DNA of 64,000 nt from Persicimonas caeni (lineage in GTDB: Bacteria; Myxococcota_A; Bradymonadia; Bradymonadales; Bradymonadaceae). Of this stretch, positions 25,601 through 34,000 are shown piece by piece. Each line of letters begins with the position of its first letter. Within the stretch, counting starts at the first letter, position 1. The stretch spans positions 4,305,074-4,369,073 of the forward strand of contig NZ_CP041186.1 of NCBI RefSeq assembly GCF_006517175.1. The letters are read 5' to 3'. The translations under genes were made by a program, and so were the position numbers. A model generated the notes under the pieces. That model had not been told where the DNA came from. It was given only the letters and a program-made list of their open reading frames with translations, and did not search any database.

Positions 25601-28600
25601 ACGGCACCACCAGCTTCATCTACCGCGACGTCGACGACGGCCAATATATGGTCGATCGCACGTCCGAGAGCGAGGCGTTCGAGATCGTCGACAGTGGCCA
25701 AAGCACGCTCATCGGCCTCAAGCAGTCGGTCGACGACGGCTCGGCTACGAAAGAGATCCAGGCCCACTCGATCACCTACTACGACGGCCCGGCCTTCGAT
25801 GGCCTGGCCAAGGGGCAGATCGGCGCCTTTGGCATGCCCGTGCGTTCCGAGTCGCTGGTGATGACCGACACGATCCTCGCCGAAGCCTATCCTGCGACCG
25901 AGGGTGGTCTGCCGGCCTACCTTGCCGCAGATCCGGATGACCAGAGCTTCTCTTGGCCCTCCGAGTATCCCGCCGCGTTCAAAAATCGCATCGACGCGAT
26001 GGACGGCCGCGCAGGCTACCGCTACGACAGCACGACCGGGCGTTATTACGCGCCCTCTGGCGGCAAGAAGTACGACTTCCAGGCAGGCACGGGCACTCGC
26101 GGCCTGGCCGTGCAGATGAAAAACCCGGTCGGCCACACCACCAGCGTCACCTACGATGGCTACGCCCTGCTGCCCACCCAGGTCGACGCGACCATCTCGA
26201 CCACCAACACCACGCTGACGACTTCGGCGTCCTACGACTACCGGCTCTTCAAGCCCCTCGAGGTCACCGACACCAACAGCAACCGCACCAAGGTCGCCTA
26301 CTCGCCGCTGGGTCTGGTCGAGAAGACCGCCGTGATGGGCAAGTCGACCGAAACCATCGGCGATACGCTCCTGGTTCCAGGCAAACGCTTCGTCTACGAC
26401 CTGACATTTACGCCCGAATCAGGCACGACGCCCGCCAAGCCTGTCGCGGTCAAAACGATCGTGCGTGAGTACCACGTCAATCAATCGGTATCCTGGGTGT
26501 CCGGCGACGAGACGATCGAGTCGATCGAGTACTCCGACGGCTTCGGGCGCGTGGTGCAAACCCGCGCCCAGGCAGAAGCGCTCGACTACGAGCGCGCCGG
26601 CGAAGCCGGTGTCGACAGCGCTGGATTGCCGCCCGAGCACGGCGGCGGCATCGCCAATGCCATTCCCACGAGCGACCCGGACCGGGTGCGCGTGTCGGGC
26701 TGGCAGCGCTACAACAACAAGGGCAAAGTCGTCCAAAAGTGGGAGCCCTTCTTCTCGTCGGGCTTTGCCTTTGGAAACGTCACCCAGGCCCAAGCCGGAA
26801 AGTCGGTCAAGGTGCGCTTCGATGCGCGCGGCCGTCAGGTCCAAACGATCCGCCCCGACGGGGCCAAGACGCTGGTGGTCTTCGGCGAGGTGCCCGATGT
26901 GGCCGACCCGACCTTCTTCGATCCGACGCCTTGGAAGACCTACGCGTGGGACGCCAACGACTACGACTACGAGGTCGATTCTGCTGGAAACAAGACGGCC
27001 ATCGTAGGCGGCGCCGACGAGCACTGGGATACCCCCACATCGGCCGTAGTCGACGCTTTGGGGCGCACGATCGAGACGGTCGAGCGCCTCGAGACCGGCG
27101 AGCAGCTCGTCACCCAGACGACCTACGACATCCGCGGCAACGTCCTCACCGTCGTCGACCCCAAAGGACGCACGGCCGCCACGCAATTCTACGACCTCGC
27201 CGACCGCAAACTCCGATGTGAGAGCATCGATGCGGGCACGTCCATCGCAGTCTTCGACGCCGTCGGCACGCCCATCGAAGCACGCGACGAGCGCGGCGCG
27301 CTGACGCTTGTCGCCGTCGACAAGATGCTTCGCCCCACTCACCAGTGGGGGCGCGACTCCTCGAGCGAGTCGGTGCGCCTGGTCGGCCGCACCATCTTTG
27401 GGCACGAGAAGGCGGGCGACCCGACGGCGACCAACCACCTCGGAAGGCCCTACCAGCACTACGACGAAGCGGGCGTGGTCACGCTCGAGGCGTACGACTT
27501 CAAGGGAAACGCGCTCGAGAACACCCGCGAGGTGATCGACCCAGGCCTGATGATCGGCGCCGTCGACGACGCCTCGAGCGCCAACGGCTACGTCATCGAT
27601 ACATTTCGCGTGGACTGGACGCCGGCGCCCGGCGAGACGCTCGAGGATCGCCAGGGCGAACTGATCGGCTCGAGCTCGTATCGGACGTCGTACAAGAGCA
27701 AGTCGGTCTTCGACGCGCTCAACCGCCCCGTGCAGATGACGCTGCCGGCCGACGACGACGACAACGATGCCACCGACCCCGACGAGTTCGGCTACGGCAA
27801 GACGATCACGCCCCAATTCAACCGCGCAGGCGCCCTGCAGTCCGTCCAGATGTCGGGCACCCAAACCCCGTCGGTCGACTACATCGCCTACAACGCCAAA
27901 GGCCAGCGCATCCTGGCGGCCTTCGGAAACGGCGTGATGACCCGCTACGCCTACGACCCCAACGTCTTTCGCCTCAAGCGGCTGCGCAGCGAGAAGTTCC
28001 ACCCGGACTCGACGCCCGAGACCGGCTACGAGCTGCCGAGCACTGGCAAAAAATACCAGGACATCGTCTACAGCTACGACGCCGTCGGAAACATCCTGTC
28101 GACCGACGAGCGGGTCACCGACGTCGGCGTGGGCGGAGCGAACACGATGGTGCGAAGTTTCGAATACGACGCCCTCTACCGCCTCATCGAAGCAACGGGC
28201 CGCGAGAGCGACGTCCTCAAGACCGACCCCTGGCAAGACCAGCTCACCGCCAAATCACAAGCCGGCTACACCGACTCGCCCCAGAACACCCGCGCCTACA
28301 CCGAGACCTACGCCTACGACAACGTCGGCGGGCTGAGCCTGCTCACCCACCAATACGGCGCAGGCTCGCAGTGGACGCGCAACTACACCACCGAGACCGG
28401 CTCGAACCGCATGACCGGCATGACCGCGGGCGCAAACGCTTACACCTACACCTACGACAACGTCGGTAACCTGGTCCAAGAAAACACCGAGCGCCACTTC
28501 GAGTGGGATTTCGCAGGAAGGATGCGCGCCTTTCGAAACCAGATCACCGGCAGCGCGCCCACGGTCTTCGCCCACTATGGCTACGACGCTGGCGGCGAGC

Positions 28601-29991
28601 GCGTCCAAAAAGTGGTGTGCCGCGGCACGAAGACCACCCGCACGGTCTACATCGGCGGGGTCTTCGAGCACCAGCAGGTCATCGAGAACGGCTCGGTGTC
28701 CACCGAAAACCAGACGCTGCACCTGATGGACGACGCCAAACGCGTCGCCACCTACCGCGCCGGCCCGGAGCTCGACGGCGCCGACCGTGCGAAGACCCGC
28801 TATCACCTGGGCGACCACCTGCAGTCGAGCAACGTGGTGCTCAGGCAAGAGCCCGATGCGAACGGCGAGCTCTTCGTCAACCGCGAGGAGTACCGCCCGT
28901 ACGGCGAGACCGCCTTTGGCAGCTTCGAGTACAAGCGCTACCGGTTTACCGGCAAGGAGAAGGACGAGGAGAGCGGGCTTCACTACCACTCGGCGCGGTA
29001 CTATGCGCCATGGATGGCGAGGTGGACGACGACCGATCCGTTGGGGATGGTGGATGGGCCGCATTTATTCCGGTATGTGAGTGGGAATCCCATTCGACTC
29101 AAAGACCCTGGCGGAACCAATCCGAATAGTGAGGATCCAAGCACATTGGACATTTTCATCGCTGGGGTTAAGGCAGCAGTCCGTGGAGCTTTGGTACTGA
29201 GCAATGCTTCGACTCAAGGCGTAGAAGAGAAATCGAGGGCAATGGGGGATAAGACCAAGCAGGTTTCCGAATCAGCTACAAAGTCCGCAGCAACGGCTGT
29301 TGGGCTGTCCGGCTCAGAAAGCGATGAACTCGCGATGTATGTCGGAAGTGGTACAGGTGCGTTCTTTTACACGACCGGCGTAGTTGGTGGTAGCTATCTA
29401 ATTGGCGGGGCTGGGGCGCCGTCGGACGCGGAAAGCGTCGGTGAATCATTCGCTGCCGCGACTGTAGCCGCGGAAAATGGCAACTACGAAGATGCAGCTG
29501 TTACAGGTGGGCTCGGTGCTCTCCAGGTGACGGCGATGGGTCTTGGCGCGTTCGGGTCTGCGAAGATGATCAGAAAGGCGGCCAGCGTGCGGAATACCAG
29601 AAGCCTTAAAAACAACCCGATTCTCGGAAAACCCAGAGTAGGAAGCGGGAACAAGGTTGATACCCCGAAGCTAAAAGTAACCGACAATCCAGATCCGAAC
29701 GGGTTACCACGTCAAATCGTCCGCGAATTCGGTCCCACTGCACGAGAACATGGATGGCCGGACATTATCGACAATTTTGCAGGAGATGCCGCAGATTTTA
29801 CCATTCCCACTCGAGGCCTCGGCGGGCAAATTATCGGCGAGAGCAAACTCTATCAAATTGAAGGCTCGTTGAACGGGAGAACTGGCGTGTTCGAATGGAT
29901 TGTCGACAATGGCGAAGTGACACACAGAAGATTCATCAAGAACGGTAAGGTGACCGGCCTACCTAACCAACGGCCAAGGAGTGAAAAATGA
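22693..29991 (+). CDS. tcBC: Tc toxin TcB-TcC fusion with Rhs core and variable tip
   Basis: A 2,432-aa fusion of the two cocoon subunits. Residues ~20-310 are the SpvB domain (LPQGGGALEGIGESFSPDLF). About 350-620 holds FG-GAP/VCBS propeller repeats (MDLTGDGLTDVL, VDGDGLADLIF) that should bind TcA. TcdB middle domains follow to ~1010, then many YD/Rhs repeats. The conserved core ends at ~2114-2142 (DPLGMVDGPHLFRYVSGNP, then LKDPGG), where Rhs proteins cut themselves. The ~290-residue tip has a hydrophobic/Gly-Ala part and a final ~90-residue domain (GVFEWIVDNGEVTHRRFIKN), unassigned but possibly a nuclease. It is followed by an overlapping immunity gene and is the only copy here with a complete N-terminus. 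Confidence 0.9.
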   Translation: MSNKSGTSKDIISLPQGGGALEGIGESFSPDLFTGTGNFSVPISVPSGRNGFQPDLKLVYSSGSGNGPFGLGWGLSVPGVSRKTSKGVPQYEGEDTFVLSGAEDLVKVGEELDGTSGQIVKETYRPRTEGLFARIERHRPTGGGDWWEVRTKGGNISYYGSPNVASDDPAALTDPGDSSKIFSWRLSKTVDPFGNEIRYSYIKDTVEDGPHHYSALYPHKIEYVDYDDGSPSGSGFLVEVEFVWEDRIDAAGDAIDPFSTYRQGFEVRTTRRCKRIDVRSNHYTGSDALIRSYRLEYADPNTLTNRLSILERVVVEGKAGPDTQELPPLEFSYNDFDPTGRTFEAIEGEQLPKVSLANPSLETVDLFGNGLPDLVEMNGQFIRYWRNRGDGTFDWPRPMKSSPMGLSLADPQVQFIDAEGNGRADLMVSKPNLKGYFPLTFEGSWDEDGFVPYDEAPSVGFADPEVKLMDLTGDGLTDVLRTGTGFEYFFNDRDPDQAWKETDWKSRSKLGDLRDIRFSDPRVRTADMTGDGLQDIVLIHSGHIDYWPNLGYGRFGKKVHMQNAPRFPYGYRPEHVLLGDVDGDGLADLIFIDDGSVTLWMNQSGNGFAEPIEICGTPRMTNEDAVRLIDLKGTGSPGILWSRDATQPGGANMYFLDLTGGQKPYLLNEMDNHMGAVTRVAYRPSTEYYLADDQDPVTRWKTPLPFPVQTVSRVEVIDQVSKGKLTTEYEYHHGYWDGEEREFRGFARVNQRDSESFVDYGSEGLAPGESFASVDQEEFSPPLESRHWFMLGGVWDASGDWKVPDFSGEWWQHADTANHPNQLLGDWAYRGDSDDPQLPGQTLQEKLDELAVDKRREALRALRGRKLRSESYALDGPPLQEKPFTVSESIHSFRDLSAKALSGEDHGIFFAYSVASRTTNWDRGDDPATSFEWSEDYDAYGQPRKTTSIACPRGFTRPDVVSSEPFLSTHGTTSFIYRDVDDGQYMVDRTSESEAFEIVDSGQSTLIGLKQSVDDGSATKEIQAHSITYYDGPAFDGLAKGQIGAFGMPVRSESLVMTDTILAEAYPATEGGLPAYLAADPDDQSFSWPSEYPAAFKNRIDAMDGRAGYRYDSTTGRYYAPSGGKKYDFQAGTGTRGLAVQMKNPVGHTTSVTYDGYALLPTQVDATISTTNTTLTTSASYDYRLFKPLEVTDTNSNRTKVAYSPLGLVEKTAVMGKSTETIGDTLLVPGKRFVYDLTFTPESGTTPAKPVAVKTIVREYHVNQSVSWVSGDETIESIEYSDGFGRVVQTRAQAEALDYERAGEAGVDSAGLPPEHGGGIANAIPTSDPDRVRVSGWQRYNNKGKVVQKWEPFFSSGFAFGNVTQAQAGKSVKVRFDARGRQVQTIRPDGAKTLVVFGEVPDVADPTFFDPTPWKTYAWDANDYDYEVDSAGNKTAIVGGADEHWDTPTSAVVDALGRTIETVERLETGEQLVTQTTYDIRGNVLTVVDPKGRTAATQFYDLADRKLRCESIDAGTSIAVFDAVGTPIEARDERGALTLVAVDKMLRPTHQWGRDSSSESVRLVGRTIFGHEKAGDPTATNHLGRPYQHYDEAGVVTLEAYDFKGNALENTREVIDPGLMIGAVDDASSANGYVIDTFRVDWTPAPGETLEDRQGELIGSSSYRTSYKSKSVFDALNRPVQMTLPADDDDNDATDPDEFGYGKTITPQFNRAGALQSVQMSGTQTPSVDYIAYNAKGQRILAAFGNGVMTRYAYDPNVFRLKRLRSEKFHPDSTPETGYELPSTGKKYQDIVYSYDAVGNILSTDERVTDVGVGGANTMVRSFEYDALYRLIEATGRESDVLKTDPWQDQLTAKSQAGYTDSPQNTRAYTETYAYDNVGGLSLLTHQYGAGSQWTRNYTTETGSNRMTGMTAGANAYTYTYDNVGNLVQENTERHFEWDFAGRMRAFRNQITGSAPTVFAHYGYDAGGERVQKVVCRGTKTTRTVYIGGVFEHQQVIENGSVSTENQTLHLMDDAKRVATYRAGPELDGADRAKTRYHLGDHLQSSNVVLRQEPDANGELFVNREEYRPYGETAFGSFEYKRYRFTGKEKDEESGLHYHSARYYAPWMARWTTTDPLGMVDGPHLFRYVSGNPIRLKDPGGTNPNSEDPSTLDIFIAGVKAAVRGALVLSNASTQGVEEKSRAMGDKTKQVSESATKSAATAVGLSGSESDELAMYVGSGTGAFFYTTGVVGGSYLIGGAGAPSDAESVGESFAAATVAAENGNYEDAAVTGGLGALQVTAMGLGAFGSAKMIRKAASVRNTRSLKNNPILGKPRVGSGNKVDTPKLKVTDNPDPNGLPRQIVREFGPTAREHGWPDIIDNFAGDAADFTIPTRGLGGQIIGESKLYQIEGSLNGRTGVFEWIVDNGEVTHRRFIKNGKVTGLPNQRPRSEK

Positions 29992-30494
29992 ACACTAGGA
30001 TCCGTCAACGAGCAGTAGAAATCTTGGATAGTCACGAATGGTGGAATTGGAACAGTCTCAAAGTAGGGTGGGACCTGGGCTTCATTGGAGCAAAGGACGT
30101 AGTCGACTTTGCAACTGATTTTCTGTGCAGGCATCCGAGCGAAGAGCGGGACGCCGTTATTGATTTGGCCGGTGCTGAGGCCAGCGAAGACAAATTGGTC
30201 CGTCAAACCCTGAGCATGTTGGCGCCCGGCGCAGAGAAAAGTTCGTCCAGATCGTCTGTGTCCCGAGACGCCTGGCTCCTGAGTTCACTACTCGCAGTAC
30301 GGGAGGCGGAGCTCTCAGAAAGGGAGATGCTCGAGCAACTCGCAGAAATTTATGCAGATTTCGGATATCCAGAGGAAATGGAAGATTGTGTTTACTATAT
30401 GCCGTCAGATAGAGCGCCAATCGAAGCATTTCGCGAACTAATCGCCTCGCTCACGACCGAAGTAAACAATGATTTCAAGGAAGCAACTCCCTAA
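29988..30494 (+). CDS. DUF2247-like immunity protein for the tcBC tip
   Basis: A 168-aa, mainly helical protein. The N-terminal part (SLKVGWDLGFIGAKDVVDFA) resembles DUF2247 proteins, which are often found next to polymorphic toxins. Its ATG overlaps the tcBC stop (ATGA), giving coupled translation, as expected when a producer must protect itself from the tip. Base composition is AT-richer than the Rhs part but equals that of the tip, so tip and immunity gene probably moved together. The family call is by eye. Confidence 0.6.
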   Translation: MNTRIRQRAVEILDSHEWWNWNSLKVGWDLGFIGAKDVVDFATDFLCRHPSEERDAVIDLAGAEASEDKLVRQTLSMLAPGAEKSSSRSSVSRDAWLLSSLLAVREAELSEREMLEQLAEIYADFGYPEEMEDCVYYMPSDRAPIEAFRELIASLTTEVNNDFKEATP

Positions 30495-30530
30495 TCGGGC
30501 GGTCAATGAGGGCGCTGGAGCCGCAGAGAG

Positions 30531-30863
30531 GTGCATGTCTTTGCGCTACCAAGGCGCGAGCCGATAGACCTTCTCGATTTCACGCATTGGCTTCTACCAC
30601 GCGTCAGGGAGCTCAGCCGGGCTTTCCGGTGCCAGGTGCGAGCGAGTTCAGCAACGCCCCGAGCGAGTCATCAAATAGGTCGGCGACATGTCACTAAGTG
30701 GTTAAATTTCTTCTTGAAATACTATCGTGATGGGATGGCTGAGGTGAATCACTTCCACGTTGAGAGTAGGAGTGAGGATCTGGACCTTACAGTAAGTGTA
30801 CAGGAGTTTCGCCCGCCACTGCCTTCTGATGAGGCGCGGAAGATTCTAGACAAGGACGGATGA
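30531..30863 (+). pseudogene. remnant of an immunity or tip gene
   Basis: The frame is open over 110 codons, but it seems composite. The first ~45 residues (basic, LLPRVRELSRAF) are poorly coding. The last ~55 (WLNFFLKYYRDGMAEVNHFH, then DEARKILDKDG) look like a real protein end with AT-rich codons. No ribosome site precedes it. It lies between the tcBC immunity gene and a terminator, the position where an older cassette would leave its last gene. The 100 bases after it hold nothing I recognise. Confidence 0.4.
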
Positions 30864-30976
30864 TCCTGCTCTTTTTCGCTCACCTCGGCTCGTGAACGTA
30901 ACCCAACAGTGCCAAGCACCGTGACAAGGGAGGCCTCATACGCCTGTGAGGCAGGTTTCCCAGTACAGGATCTCAA

Positions 30977-31028
30977 AACGCAAAGCGCCCCGAGCTGATC
31001 ATCAGATTGGTTCGGGGCGCTTTGCGTT
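30977..31028 (+). terminator. strong bidirectional terminator upstream of tcC copy 2
   Basis: A perfect 17-bp stem: AACGCAAAGCGCCCCGA (30977-30993) pairs with TCGGGGCGCTTTGCGTT (31012-31028). It is the strongest member of the terminator repeat family. It ends 12 bases before the first tcC codon of copy 2, leaving no space for a promoter. Confidence 0.85.
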
Positions 31029-31040
31029 CCCCCAAGCCCA

Positions 31041-34000
31041 GTGCGCGGCGAGTCGTTTGCGTCGGTCGATCAGGAAGAATTCTCGCCGCCGCTCGAGAGC
31101 CGCCACTGGTTTATGCTCGGCGGGGTGTGGGATGCCTCCGGCGACTGGGTGCTGCCCGATTTTAGCGGCGAGTGGTGGCAGCATGCGGACACGGCCAATC
31201 ACCCAAACCAACTCCTTGGCGACTGGGCCTATCGGGGTGACAGCGACGATCCCATCAATGACCCGGGCCAGACCCTCCAGGAGAAGCTCGATGGGCTTGC
31301 GGTCGAGAAGCGCCGCGAGGTCCTGCGCGCCCTGCGCGGTCGCAAGCTTCGAAGTGAGTCGTACGCGCTCGACGGATCGTCACGGCAGGACAAGCCGTTC
31401 ACGGTCAGCGAGTCGATCCACTCATTTCGCGACCTGAGCGCGGAGGCGCTTTCGGGCGAGGACCACGGCATCTTCTTTGCCTACTCGGTCGCCTCGCGCA
31501 CCACCAACTGGGACCGCGGCGACGACCCGGCGACCTCCTTCGAGTGGTCGGAGGATTACGACCAGTACGGCCAGCTCCGAAAGACGACCTCGATCGCGTG
31601 CCCCCGAGGCTTCACCCGCCCCGATGTCGTCTCATCCGAGCCGTTTCTATCGACCCACGGCACCACCAGCTTCATCTACCGCGACGTCGACGGCGGCCAG
31701 TACATGGTCGACCGCACCGAAGAATCAGAAGCGTTCGAGATTGTCGACAGTGGCCAAAGCACGCTCATCGGCCTCAAGCAGTCAGTCGACGACGGCTCGG
31801 CTACGAAAGAGATCCAGGCCCACGCGATCACCTACTACGACGGCCCGGCCTTCGAGGGCCTGGCCAAAGGTGAGATCGGCGCCTACGGCATGCCCGTACG
31901 CTCCGAGTCGCTGGTGATGACCGACGCCATCCTCGCCGAAGCCTATCCGGCCGGCGAAGGCGGATCTCCGGCCTACCTCGACGCCGACTCGCCGACCTGG
32001 CCCTCCGAGTATCCCGCCGAGTTCAAGAATCGCATCGACGCGATGGACGGCCGCGCAGGGTACCGCTACGACAGCACGACCGGGCGCTATTACGCGCCCT
32101 CGGGCGGCAAGAAGTACGACTTTCAGGCAGGCGCCGGCGCCAAAGGCCTGCCGGTCGAGATGAAAAACCCGGTCGGCCACACCACCAGCGTCACCTACGA
32201 TGGCTACGACCTGCTGCCGACCCAGGTCGACGCGACCATCTCGACCACCAACACCACGCTGACAACCTCGGCGACCTACGACTACCGGCTCTTCAAGCCC
32301 GTCGAGGTCACCGACACCAACGGCAACCGCACCAAGGTCGCCTACTCGCCGCTGGGGCTCGTCGAGAAGACGGCGGTAATGGGCAAGTCGACCGAAACCG
32401 TCGGCGATACGCTCGACGTGCCCGGCAAGAAGTTTGTCTACGATCTGACGTTTACGCCCGCGACCGAAACAGAGCCCGCCAGGCCGGTCTCAGTCAAGAC
32501 CATCGTGCGCGAGTACCACGTCAATCCATCGGTATCCTGGGTGACCGGCGACGAGACGATCGAGTCGATCGAGTACTCCGACGGCTTCGGACGCGTGGTG
32601 CAAACCCGCGCCCAGGCAGAAGAGCTCGACTACGAGCGCGCCGGCGAAGCCGGTGTCGACAGCGCTGGATTGCCGCCCGAGCACGGCGGCGGCGTCCAAA
32701 ATGCCATCCCCACGAGCGACCCGAACCGGGTGCGCGTGTCGGGCTGGCAGCGCTACAACAACAAAGGCAAAGTCGTCCAAAAGTGGGAGCCGTTCTTCTC
32801 GTCGGGCTTTGCCTTCGGCAACGTCACCCAGGCCCAGGCCGGAAAGTCAGTGAAGGTGCGCTTCGATGCGCGCGGCCGCCAGGTCCAAACGATCCGCCCC
32901 GACGGGGCCAAGACGCTGGTGGTCTTCGGCGACGTGCCCGATGTGGCCGACCCGACCTCCTTCGAGCCGACGCCCTGGAAGACCTACTCGTGGGACGCCA
33001 ACGACTACGACTACGAGGTCGACGACGACGGCAACAGGACCGCGATCGTCGGCGGCGCCGAGGCGCACTGGGATACGCCCACCTCGGCGCTGGTCGACGC
33101 GCTGGGGCGCACGATCGAGACGGTCGAGCGCCTCGAGGGCGGCGAGCAGCTCGTCACCCAGACGACCTACGACATCCGCGGCAACGTCCTCACCGTCGTC
33201 GACCCCAAAGGACGCACGGCCGCCACGCAATTCTACGACCTCGCCGACCGCAAACTCAGAAACGAGAGCATCGACGCGGGCACGTCCACAGCAGTCTTCG
33301 ACGCCGTGGGCACGCCCATCGAAGCACGCGACGAGCGCGGCGCGCTGACGCTCACTGCCGCCGACGAGATGCTTCGCACCACCCACCAGTGGGGCCGCGA
33401 TTCGGCTTCGGAGACCGTGCGCCTGGGCGGCCGCACCATCTTCGGCCACGAGATGGCCAACCCGACGGCGACCAACCACCTCGGAAAGCCCTACCAGCAC
33501 TACGACGAAGCGGGCGTGGTCACGCTCGAGGCATACGACTTCAAGGGAAACGCGCTCGAGAACACCCGAGAGGTCATCGACCCGGGGCTGATGATCGGCG
33601 CCGTCGACGACGCCTCGAGCGCCAACGGCTACGTCGTCGATACGTTTCGAGTCGACTGGACCGGCGACCTCGCCACCCGAAAGGGCGAGCTCGTCGATAT
33701 TGACAACAGCCCCTATCGCACCGCCTACAAGTCGAAGTCCATCTTCGATGCGCTCAACCGCCCAGTGCAGATGACCTTGCCGGCCGACCAGGAAGACGCC
33801 GACACTTACGGCTACGGCAAGACGATCACGCCCCAATTCAACCGCGCCGGCGCCCTGCAGTCAGTCCAGATGTCGGGCACCGAAACTCCGTCGGTCGACT
33901 ACATCGCCTACAACGCCAAGGGCCAGCGCATCCTGGCGGCCTTCGGAAACGGCGTGATGACCCGCTACGCCTACGACCCCAACGTCTTTCGCCTCAAACG

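Noticed and set aside
26419..28236. Long open frame (about 600 codons) on the minus strand inside tcBC, with similar ones opposite tcC copies 2-4
   Set aside because: It is the antisense shadow of GC-rich Rhs codons; it recurs opposite every tcC copy, has no ribosome site and encodes low-complexity Val/Gly/Arg-rich sequence.
30506..30697. Short plus-strand frame beginning after the DUF2247-like gene
   Set aside because: Overlaps the better remnant frame 30531-30863 and has shadow-type composition.
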